This document shows, piece after piece, positions 26,801-34,076 of a stretch of 49,946 nt of DNA. Numbering within the stretch: the stretch's first letter is position 1; every line of letters starts with the position of its first letter. The notes under the pieces are model-generated. The model worked only from the letters and a program-made list of their open reading frames with translations. It was not told the DNA's origin and ran no database searches. The stretch comes from Oscillospiraceae bacterium (GTDB lineage Bacteria; Bacillota; Clostridia; Oscillospirales; JAAYXM01): positions 1 to 49,946 of the forward strand of contig SVLF01000015.1 of assembly GCA_015068085.1 (NCBI GenBank), in the 5' to 3' direction. A program made the translations under genes and the position numbers.

Positions 26801-29800
26801 ATTTGCAAGAAGGTCATCTTCAAGAGCCACATCCTCATAATCTCCGAGAGTCTGCGCCATACCTAGCAGATTCGCCGCCCAAATTCTGTTATAGCTTATG
26901 GATGACTCATTACCGACACCGTCGCGGTCAACTACATTTATAATCTGCGGCATTACATTACCGCCCGTGCATACGCCGCGGTCTGTCTCACCGGGTGCCA
27001 TGATAAAGTCAATAATCTCCTGAGTTTTCGGTTGCGTATCGAGCACAACAGCGCACTTTGCAAGCGTATGTTGCTTAAAACCGAAATTACCTGCGATATC
27101 CATTTCCTTTACCGCATCAAGAGCCTCTTCAAGCACTCCGGTCTCAAAATTGCGGCGAATGGTTTCGGGAGTTATCTTCCATGTCCCGTCTTCACTTACT
27201 TCAAACTTATCGGCGAGCCTGTTGTATTTATCATACTTTTCATCCTCGCTCTGCGAAAGCTCATACAAATTCATAGCTTCCGCCTTTTCGGTAAGAAACT
27301 CTATAACCTGCGGATCATCATAAAGCTCGAAGAAGGCATCATATGCCGTTGCGAACTCACCTATATAGTTATCAGCTTCCCATATATTACCTATGGTTTT
27401 TCCATAACTCGACCCACCGGTGTTCTGATATGTTACTATTTCAAGCTCAAAATCATATCCACCATCTTCGCGAAGATCATATGCAGGATAGTAATCTGCC
27501 AGACGATCAAGGAGAATAGCTCCGGCTCTACCATATTTTTCATCCCCTGTATAGAGATAAGCATCACGGAAGGAGTCAACAGCTTCACGGAATAAGGATA
27601 TCCTTTTCCCCGACGGAGTGTCCCAAACACCGATATGTGCAAAGACAGCAATATATGAATGAACCTCCGGAACACCATTATCATACATATATCTTGTTCC
27701 GTCAGGCTTTTTCGGCATATAGCCGAGACCATCGTCTACGCCCCAGCCTTCAACGGTTTCACCAGGACGAAGACCTTTTCCGACATTGATCGTTACATTT
27801 ATACCGGGCTTTCCTCCGTTTGCTACGGTTACCTGATCACCTATTTCCGGATAGAGAACGTTTTTCAAATAGTCCGTCTGTCCGTTTGTTTCCTGCTTAA
27901 CCTTTTCATTGAGCTCATGCGCAAGCTCAACATCATAAATACCGTAGTTATTCTCTGTTACCAGCTCATAAAGGCTTTCAAAATCATTCGACGGAAAGAG
28001 GCGCTTGCAGTTCGGACATTGTACCTTCCACGGACGATTAATCGGATCAACTTGCCACGGATACTTATTATAGCTGAAAATATAGTCTCCGCAATAGCGG
28101 CAGTATGCAGCATCCGGATCATCAAAGAAGCCTACCTGATAACCGCGCGGAATATCAGGTGACGGAATAAGATCGTAGATATATTCCATAAGCGGCAGAT
28201 ACTTATCCGCTTCTGCAAGTACAGCTTTTTTCTCATCCTTCGCCCATTTATACTTATTTATATTTTCACGCGCTGCTTTGATTTTGTCATCGGTATAATA
28301 TGTGGATTTTATCTTTCCGTGACGAACGGAAACATTAAGGCTTCCGTTAAGAGTGATGCCATTGATAGTAAGCGTTGCCGTGACAGTTGCACTGCCTTGC
28401 GAATGCGGTGTCATATATCCGTTCTCATCAACGGTGACAACGCTTTCATCAGAGCTGCGATATACAGTTTCCGTACCCTCCGGGATAATCATCTCATCGC
28501 CGAGGTTATCAAGTGCGCGTACTGCAATCCGGCTTCCTTCACCATACGGTGCCATAACGGTTTTCTCTGCAGAAAGCGAAACGGTTGTAAATCCCTTTGG
28601 CGTTACGGTTATTGTGGCGGTCGGACTGAAGGTATAATCACCATAAGTTACATTTGCAGTGATGGTTGCTGTTCCCTCACCTACCGCTTCAAGCTTTCCG
28701 TCATCTGTTACCTTTACAATGGACGGCTTATCGCTTATAAGCGTATATTTCTTAGCATCGTTCACAACGAAATCAAAATCAAGCCCGAAAGTATGATTAT
28801 GTCCCGGAGACATTTCTGACACAACTGACGGTGACAGCACAGTTCCCACCGGAACGGTAGTTTTTTTCACGTCAAGTGTTGCAGACTGCGGTACAGGTGC
28901 CGCTTCACCGATGTAGTCAAGTGTTATGCGCACTGGGTAAAGATACGACGCTGACCCTGAGCGGAGAGTGAACGTATTAAGTCCTTTTTTCAAATACACG
29001 GGGTTTAATTTTGCCGTGAAATTTGAATTACTGTCATCATCGGGAGCCTTAAACGAGCAGTCTCCAAGATATTCATCGTTCATGTAAATAATAGCATTTG
29101 TTCCGAGTGCTTTTCTACCACCGACAAAGGTTACGTTATACCAGCCCGCGTAATCCGCCAGCAAATCAAGCGAAAGGTCTCCCTCTATGTTATAAGAACC
29201 ATTTGAACGGAACTGTATTGCGTATGCAAGGAAACGCAGCTTTGCAAAAACACCACTTTCCCCCTCTGCAATTCGCGTCGGTGAGGTTTTTTCACGGTTC
29301 ACCTGCCATCCGTATTTCTCGACGGTTGCATCAAGAATCGAGGTATTGGAAGTATGAATAAGGAAATCGAAAATTTTGCGTTTTATCTTTCCCTGAACGA
29401 CTTTTACCGTATGCTCAGCCGTCAGATCCTTACCATCGGGATTTTTAACAGTAAGCACAACTACGGCTTCGCCGTTTGAGAGTCCCTCAACATTTCCCTC
29501 CTCCGTTACGGTCAGGAACACATTATCCTCTGGGTTCTTCAGTACGAAGAAATATTCACATTGAGTCATATCGGCAGCTGCGCCGCTTTTGTGCAATGCA
29601 CCCGGCGTAAGCTTTTTTGTGAAGCCGATATCAACACTGTCTTCTCCCGTGATATATGCCGACACAAGCGGAGAATTATCCGTTACGGTTACCTCAATTT
29701 CCGCTCTCGCCGTATAATTCCCAAGATTTGCATACACCATTACAGTTGTTTTTCCCGGTGCAAGCGCTGTGATGGTGCCGTCCTGAGAAACTGATGCGAC

Positions 29801-32743
29801 GGCTGCATTTTTGCTTTCGTAATAATTGGTTATTCCGCTTCCGTCATAATTTGAGCGGTCGGTATTGAAATACTTAATCGCGATTTCCGAGGTATCTCCG
29901 ACTTCCAAATCATTCTTTGCAGAAACCTCTATGCTTTCAAACAGTACTTCAAGACCTTCAAGATGAACGGGAATTATTCCGCGACGCGTTACATCTCCGA
30001 GGGTGATGTCTGCGTAAATCTCGCAGTCACCATTGGACACCGCAGTAATTACGCCGTTGTCATTGACCTTTGCCACAACGGGATTCGATGAGGAAAAATT
30101 AACCTTGATTACTGTTCCTGAATTTCCGACAACAATTTCTTTGCCGGTTCCGGACATTGCAACTACATTTGTTTCAAATGTATCGTACGTTTTTGCATTC
30201 TCAAAGTTTCCTGTCATAGTAAAGTCAACACTTTCAAAGGCAACCTCGCGTAAGGCAAGGTGAGAAACAAAGAAATCATATCCGTAAGGCGCGTCCGTAA
30301 CACTTGCCTGAACCTTGCTTCTTGCAACTACCGGCTCATCCCAGTTTGCATAGAAGGGACCTACGGTGAAGGACGTCCACGGGAATGCTCCGGTTGCATC
30401 CTTAAACGGATACAGATCCACCTGATCCTTCTCTATCTCCAAACCGTCTGAGACCTTATAAATCTGCTGCCTGATCTGAATTGACGGAACAACATCTGCA
30501 TTTTCGAGCTTTATAAATCCGGAATACTCGTAGATTTTTCCGTTTTCAAGCAAGGTAGCATTTGACGGAGTGGTTCCGTTTTCTATTCTGAAAACACGTA
30601 TGGTTTTACCTGAGTCGGACGGAGTGTCGTCAACAGTTGCTTTTATAACATTTGTGCGACGGTTGGTGATGTCCGAAGCTACATTTTTGAAATACTCATA
30701 TGTATAAATATCGTCATCCGTATTCTGTGCCGCAGACCAAATGGTTTCTGCTTTACTTGCCGCACCGTTCGGATTTCCCGATATATAGACATTTCCCTCA
30801 AATTCGCCGTGGCGGACGCCGTCACGTGTGAAAAGGTTTTCGCCAAGGACTTCAGCGGTGAATGAGGTCTTTACGCTTTCACCGCCAAGCTGTGCCGTTA
30901 CGGTGATATCGGCTTTGCCCATCTCAAGCCCGGTGAAGATACCGTCGTCTTCCTCAAGAGCAGTATACTTAACAAGTTTTCCATCTTCATATCTTTCGCT
31001 TTTTGCAATCTCATAGGTATATTCAACGCCGTCGCCAAGCTCGTTTCCTTCCCCATCGGTGATTTTAACCGGTACCGGCATACCAAGCTCTACTCCGCCG
31101 AGCGGAAATTCTGCTTTTATCTCTGCCGGAAGCGAAGCTTGTGCGCCGCGCGAGGTAACGTTTAGCTCAACCGTATCCGAAACAGTTGCAATATCATCCT
31201 TTACCGTTACGGTTATTTTAGCTTTTCCGGGGCGCTTTGCGTAGATTTCTCCGGTTGATGAATTTACATAAACAATGCTTTCGCCGGCCTTATCTACGGA
31301 ATACGCTATTTCCGCGTGGTCAAATGCACACGAAATTCCCTGCGAATCAAAAACCTCTACCGCAGAATAAGCATACGAGCCGGTCTTTATGTCAGTTTCG
31401 GAAAAAGAGAGCTTTGCACTGCCAAAGCCGAACACCGGAGTAAGTCTGATTTCTGAAAGAAGAAGCCTTGCATTATCATCTGTTACTCCTTTGCTCTTTT
31501 CATTCGGAACAAAGAGAAATACGTATTCTCCTTTTTCTAAATCCTGAAGTTCTTTTACAAGATATGAATTCGCTGAGCAATCATACACACCGAGGTAGTT
31601 TTTATCAGTGATAATATCTTCAACATCACCGGGACCGTAAAAATCCTTGGCAGACTTCGCAAGATAAACATCCGTAACGCCTTTTTTACCCGTGGTGCCT
31701 TGTATTGCAATATTGAAGCGTCCTGCATTGGGGACAAATATCCTCAACGCCAAATACGGACGAGTAGTTTCGGCATTGCCGGTAAAGCCATTGTTATAGA
31801 AGGTTTCTCCGGTGCCTGACGTGTTTCCGTTTTGAAAGTCGATGCGGGTGAACGTGTCAGTGACACGATTAGACGAACGATAGGCAGACAGCCATGTATA
31901 ATCAATTTTCCACGGAGCGGAAGAATCCGTAAATATCTGATTATCCCACGTTATAGATGTGAGGTCCCTTGATATCATTCCATTTGTAAGCTTAAGCTTG
32001 GACTTATCAAATGCGCCGAGGGTAAGGTTGTATTTTACCACCTTTGTTTCATCGATTGTATATGACGTGTAATCGACGCTTTCTTCAGGTTCAGACTCTG
32101 AAATGCTTACAAAGGTGAAGGATGTAAGGTTCAATTCCTCTATACTTTCCTGACGAATTATAAGAACATATTCATCTTTTGTCGAGTCAACAGCAACATT
32201 TTCAAATGTTACTGTGCCGGCAGCAAAAGCTTTTGTACCAAGCTTATTTCCATCCGTCATATAACCGGCGGCATCATCCTGCCCGTCAATATAAGGAGCA
32301 AGCCAGATGGTATAATTCTTTGCACCTTTCGCAATATCAAACTGCAGATTATAAACAGATTTGGAAAGCTCGCTTGTATCAAGCTTCACAGCAAACCAAC
32401 GTCCGTTCGAAAACCTCGCGTTGGTATATTTTGTATGAAAACGAAGAAAATTATCACGCACGCGCAAGAGGCGACTCTGCGCCTCAGCGACATCCGCGAT
32501 CCAACCGTCCAGAGCTTCTCCGCCGATGACCTGTTCAATTTCTTCATCAGCACCGAAATAATGGAAGGTACTTTTTGAAAAGTCTGTTATCTCCCAGAAA
32601 TCGGTATCTTTAGCAATGGTGTTTTCTTCACCGGCAGATAAATAGTATGTAACATCATCGCCCGTTTCGGCAAAGACATTCACAGCCGGCAGAAGTGATA
32701 CACACATCACTATTGCGGTGATCAGCGAAATAATACGTTTCAT
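23891..32743 (-). CDS. giant secreted SLH-anchored heparinase II/III-like polysaccharide lyase
   Basis: About 2950 residues. AAGGAGG precedes ATG 32743; the upstream open frame is spurious. Signal peptide ends near VFA (residue ~25). Residues ~26-437 are a module shared with the 34077-36497 protein. Then come several Ig-like (Big_2-type) repeats and two jelly-roll-like carbohydrate-binding stretches (~634-834 and ~1118-1279). The catalytic region is ~1480-2500: a helical toroid opening with two zinc-type CxxC pairs (CRYCG ~1546, CPNCK ~1576), then a beta-sandwich with GGGNTSHKHYDGLSLGMDAYG and GTVSHNTVVVND, as in heparinase II/III lyases. A putative-Ig domain (~2590-2678), an acidic Thr/Asp linker with eight glycines, and three SLH domains (~2758-2950) follow. 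It would cut acidic polysaccharide at the wall; the substrate is not identifiable. Confidence 0.85.
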   Translation of the reverse strand: MKRIISLITAIVMCVSLLPAVNVFAETGDDVTYYLSAGEENTIAKDTDFWEITDFSKSTFHYFGADEEIEQVIGGEALDGWIADVAEAQSRLLRVRDNFLRFHTKYTNARFSNGRWFAVKLDTSELSKSVYNLQFDIAKGAKNYTIWLAPYIDGQDDAAGYMTDGNKLGTKAFAAGTVTFENVAVDSTKDEYVLIIRQESIEELNLTSFTFVSISESEPEESVDYTSYTIDETKVVKYNLTLGAFDKSKLKLTNGMISRDLTSITWDNQIFTDSSAPWKIDYTWLSAYRSSNRVTDTFTRIDFQNGNTSGTGETFYNNGFTGNAETTRPYLALRIFVPNAGRFNIAIQGTTGKKGVTDVYLAKSAKDFYGPGDVEDIITDKNYLGVYDCSANSYLVKELQDLEKGEYVFLFVPNEKSKGVTDDNARLLLSEIRLTPVFGFGSAKLSFSETDIKTGSYAYSAVEVFDSQGISCAFDHAEIAYSVDKAGESIVYVNSSTGEIYAKRPGKAKITVTVKDDIATVSDTVELNVTSRGAQASLPAEIKAEFPLGGVELGMPVPVKITDGEGNELGDGVEYTYEIAKSERYEDGKLVKYTALEEDDGIFTGLEMGKADITVTAQLGGESVKTSFTAEVLGENLFTRDGVRHGEFEGNVYISGNPNGAASKAETIWSAAQNTDDDIYTYEYFKNVASDITNRRTNVIKATVDDTPSDSGKTIRVFRIENGTTPSNATLLENGKIYEYSGFIKLENADVVPSIQIRQQIYKVSDGLEIEKDQVDLYPFKDATGAFPWTSFTVGPFYANWDEPVVARSKVQASVTDAPYGYDFFVSHLALREVAFESVDFTMTGNFENAKTYDTFETNVVAMSGTGKEIVVGNSGTVIKVNFSSSNPVVAKVNDNGVITAVSNGDCEIYADITLGDVTRRGIIPVHLEGLEVLFESIEVSAKNDLEVGDTSEIAIKYFNTDRSNYDGSGITNYYESKNAAVASVSQDGTITALAPGKTTVMVYANLGNYTARAEIEVTVTDNSPLVSAYITGEDSVDIGFTKKLTPGALHKSGAAADMTQCEYFFVLKNPEDNVFLTVTEEGNVEGLSNGEAVVVLTVKNPDGKDLTAEHTVKVVQGKIKRKIFDFLIHTSNTSILDATVEKYGWQVNREKTSPTRIAEGESGVFAKLRFLAYAIQFRSNGSYNIEGDLSLDLLADYAGWYNVTFVGGRKALGTNAIIYMNDEYLGDCSFKAPDDDSNSNFTAKLNPVYLKKGLNTFTLRSGSASYLYPVRITLDYIGEAAPVPQSATLDVKKTTVPVGTVLSPSVVSEMSPGHNHTFGLDFDFVVNDAKKYTLISDKPSIVKVTDDGKLEAVGEGTATITANVTYGDYTFSPTATITVTPKGFTTVSLSAEKTVMAPYGEGSRIAVRALDNLGDEMIIPEGTETVYRSSDESVVTVDENGYMTPHSQGSATVTATLTINGITLNGSLNVSVRHGKIKSTYYTDDKIKAARENINKYKWAKDEKKAVLAEADKYLPLMEYIYDLIPSPDIPRGYQVGFFDDPDAAYCRYCGDYIFSYNKYPWQVDPINRPWKVQCPNCKRLFPSNDFESLYELVTENNYGIYDVELAHELNEKVKQETNGQTDYLKNVLYPEIGDQVTVANGGKPGINVTINVGKGLRPGETVEGWGVDDGLGYMPKKPDGTRYMYDNGVPEVHSYIAVFAHIGVWDTPSGKRISLFREAVDSFRDAYLYTGDEKYGRAGAILLDRLADYYPAYDLREDGGYDFELEIVTYQNTGGSSYGKTIGNIWEADNYIGEFATAYDAFFELYDDPQVIEFLTEKAEAMNLYELSQSEDEKYDKYNRLADKFEVSEDGTWKITPETIRRNFETGVLEEALDAVKEMDIAGNFGFKQHTLAKCAVVLDTQPKTQEIIDFIMAPGETDRGVCTGGNVMPQIINVVDRDGVGNESSISYNRIWAANLLGMAQTLGDYEDVALEDDLLANPKYIKMLQLDLITLLASKRMANLGDAGGALSSSFAVTQDLFTAALNSIDKWNASDEFKEEKRTLFSQAIYLGNENTTDGLHYDIFTRNPESLQTDIEDIIEKNGEYDLATSSIYSGYGFAALRDGINFTGKTSPSNIDNTTRDFFIYFGGGNTSHKHYDGLSLGMDAYGIDMASDLGYPSITGGKSNYVRTEWIAGTVSHNTVVVNDDIQRKPDVSGNPLHFDDSGDVKVMDINMPEVYGKYVDTYRRTLVSVDVDDTVSYGIDFFRIIGGDEHVYSFHSRAFEAELDDKIKTVHQPIGTYAGADVPYGDVAYSEKSDSGYNWLENVHRAANPQTGKFWMDFDVEKVTKVQVTEQDWHLKMTMLNDFNLSEIAVADGYGPQYGSNPETPFKYVLARRSGKNLNTLFATVLEPYVGQSNIKSLERVPVTKNGDPVKESDGVAAVRVTLNNGRVDYVVYATDNTEIYRIDDLFDFSGFIGVYTVTENDADNYVRSYLLDGTRVGNTEATAAVSGKVTNFTKEPAFENFVELQLDGELPENVNLVGRLLDVENDGQQNGAYVITSAEASGNTLKLGVGDVTFIRSFVDSFDTSKGYYYNIEEGQTARISLSSYDTSAPDIEPVADKTVSAGSSITIPIIATSDYGRDITYVGTTLPRGMSINQQTGTITWKPDASQVGDNHVAITADDGILTSTVRFTVTVYGSTTSKPSDTTDNTESSTPDNSGTAAGGGGGGGGAAPTDKPDDATSTDKTDTSDEKDNTDDSAQPGVGEDVPALPQGQFTDLANHTWAVDAINTLAADGIIKGTTASTFSPANNITRADFALLLVRAFKLESENAENFADVSASDYFASELAIARNTGIVNGIGDNKYAPRNTITRQDMMVIVYRALNNKPSLPKGGGTAEWRWEDSNGGGISPSQYPDFTTVSDYAREAVSALIGAGLVNGKSGRIAPVDYTTRAEVAVLIKRVLEYIK
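24060..24134. repeat. 75-bp triple-palindrome element inserted in frame in the SLH region
   Basis: Three adjacent stem-loops: GAGGGA/TCCCTC (24060-24075), ACCGCC/GGCGGT with a 4-nt loop (24094-24109), and an 8-bp CCCTCCTT/AAGGAGGG (24113-24133). Its length, 75 bp, is 25 codons, so the reading frame of the lyase is kept; it encodes the foreign-looking stretch SLPKGGGTAEWRWEDSN between SLH domains 2 and 3. The GC-rich palindromes look like a mobile REP-type or MITE-type insert. No second copy is in this window. Confidence 0.75.
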
Positions 32744-32798
32744 TTGTTTTTCCTCCTTAAAATAACGTATTGATTTGATAATGCAAATTAAACGGATT

Positions 32799-32838
32799 GG
32801 TATTGTGCGACACACAATACCACAGGGGTACCCCTGTG
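32799..32838. repeat. two tandem perfect dyads in the lyase leader
   Basis: GGTATTGTG/CACAATACC (9-bp arms, 32799-32807 and 32813-32821, 5-nt loop) is joined directly to an 18-bp perfect palindrome, CACAGGGGTACCCCTGTG (32821-32838). They lie downstream of the lyase -10, so they may be repressor operators or a double hairpin in the mRNA leader. Confidence 0.8.
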
Positions 32839-32864
32839 AGGTTTTGCAATATTTCTGTAATATA

Positions 32865-32893
32865 ATTATATCAAAATGCGCAAAAGCGCGCAA
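32865..32893 (-). promoter_or_regulatory. promoter of the lyase gene
   Basis: Minus strand: weak TTGCGC (32888-32893), 17 bp, perfect TATAAT (32865-32870) with extended TGA in front. The poor -35 fits a promoter that needs an activator. The leader is about 115 nt and carries the tandem dyads. Confidence 0.65.
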
Positions 32894-32905
32894 TATCTTC
32901 AGGTT

Positions 32906-32927
32906 ACAAAATCGGGCGAGATTTTGT
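32906..32927. promoter_or_regulatory. inverted repeat between divergent promoters, candidate AraC site
   Basis: ACAAAATC (32906-32913) and GATTTTGT (32920-32927) with a 6-nt centre. It sits 13 bp upstream of the lyase -35, the usual place for an AraC-type activator, and about 40 bp upstream of the -35 of the AraC gene itself. Confidence 0.5.
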
Positions 32928-32965
32928 GGTAATATTTTCAAATAATTTTTTGCCCACGTTTGTAC

Positions 32966-32994
32966 TTGAAAATGTGAATAATTTATGATATCAT
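32966..32994 (+). promoter_or_regulatory. promoter of the AraC gene next to the lyase
   Basis: TTGAAA (32966-32971), 17 bp, TATCAT (32989-32994) with extended TGA. The start would fall near 33001, which rules out the ATG at 33001 as the translation start. Confidence 0.6.
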
Positions 32995-33027
32995 AAAGAC
33001 ATGAAATCAAGAAAGGAGAAAAGATAT

Positions 33028-34014
33028 ATGCAGGTGTTACAGCCTTTTATAGAGCAAGTCGTTCCCGATTTATATGTCAACAATTTTTTCCAGAAAACAG
33101 CACCATTGCGTTTCGGAAAGATAGTTGACCACCGCATTTCTCAGGCACACTGGCACTGCCATCCGCAGATATGGTATACCGTCCGCGGTTCATACCGGCA
33201 CACTATCCGCGGCGAAACAGTTATCCAGACGCCCGGTTCGCTTGCTGTCATACCGCCTTTTTCTCCACATTCAATAGATTCTACAGCGTCCAAGCTTGAA
33301 GAAACAGAGGTTTACAGCATTCTTTTCCCATGCGATGCTTTCGAGAAAAACCTGTTGCCGTTCTTCCCTCTCAATTATTCAAGCGTTGCTTTTGAAAAAT
33401 TTCTTCTCACACCTTTTTCAAGGGTTGACGACGAGGATAAAGAACGCGCAGACGAACTTTTTCTCAAAATTGTTGCAACAATAGGGCGTGATAACCTTGA
33501 AAACCGTTTTTCAAAAATCTTTGCAGATTTATATCATTTCTTTGAGCTGTTTATAAAAAAGCAAAGCTCCGTTCTCACAAGCAAGGACATTTCGGATTCA
33601 AGCCTAAGATCAAAATACATAAACGAGTCCGTTTACTTTTCAATAGATAATTTCCGTTTCCCAATCACAATTGAGGATGCACGAAATTCAGCGATAATGT
33701 CCCGCCGGTCTTTTACGGAAAAGTTTAAAACAACAGTCGGTCAGACGTACACGGAATTTCTTATCAATCTCCGCACCCGCCAGGCAATAAGTCATATAAA
33801 ATTCACAGATATGCCAATAAGCGAAATCGCAGATATCTGCGGCTTTGCAAACAGCGGGCACCTCATTTCCGTATGTACGGATTTTTCAGGATTGACTCCC
33901 CTGCAGCTTCGCGCAAAGTTTAAGGAATATGCAGAAACTTACAGAAACATTCTGCAAGAACACAATAAACAAATGGAAAAGCTTAACGCATGGCAGAATA
34001 AACATTGGTTATAA
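33028..34014 (+). CDS. AraC family regulator of the polysaccharide locus
   Basis: A 328-residue regulator divergent from the lyase. The N-terminal half is a cupin-like sensor (SQAHWHCHPQIWYTVRG and TPGSLAVIPPFSPHSID, residues ~35-80). The C-terminal double helix-turn-helix includes MSRRSFTEKFKTTVGQTYTEF and ISEIADICGFANSGHLISV (residues ~220-300). AAGGAG (33012-33017) is ~9 nt before the ATG at 33028 and the predicted transcription start lies at ~33001, so the shorter form is used. Flanked on both sides by the two module-sharing surface protein genes, it is the natural candidate regulator for them. Which sugar it senses is unknown. Confidence 0.92.
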   Translation: MQVLQPFIEQVVPDLYVNNFFQKTAPLRFGKIVDHRISQAHWHCHPQIWYTVRGSYRHTIRGETVIQTPGSLAVIPPFSPHSIDSTASKLEETEVYSILFPCDAFEKNLLPFFPLNYSSVAFEKFLLTPFSRVDDEDKERADELFLKIVATIGRDNLENRFSKIFADLYHFFELFIKKQSSVLTSKDISDSSLRSKYINESVYFSIDNFRFPITIEDARNSAIMSRRSFTEKFKTTVGQTYTEFLINLRTRQAISHIKFTDMPISEIADICGFANSGHLISVCTDFSGLTPLQLRAKFKEYAETYRNILQEHNKQMEKLNAWQNKHWL

Positions 34015-34033
34015 CCCTTATATTTACACTTAT

Positions 34034-34062
34034 ACCCACGGACCGAAATTCAGTCCGTGGGT
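34034..34062 (+). terminator. intrinsic terminator between AraC gene and opposing surface protein gene
   Basis: Perfect 10-bp stem ACCCACGGAC/GTCCGTGGGT with a 9-nt loop, followed on the plus strand by TTTTGATTT. It ends the AraC transcript 20 nt past its stop and may also serve the convergent gene. Confidence 0.85.
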
Positions 34063-34076
34063 TTTGATTTGTGTGG

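Noticed and set aside
32744..33010. N-terminal extension of the lyase frame to 33010
   Set aside because: It contains no start with a ribosome binding site, crosses the promoter, and precedes a clear signal peptide at 32743.
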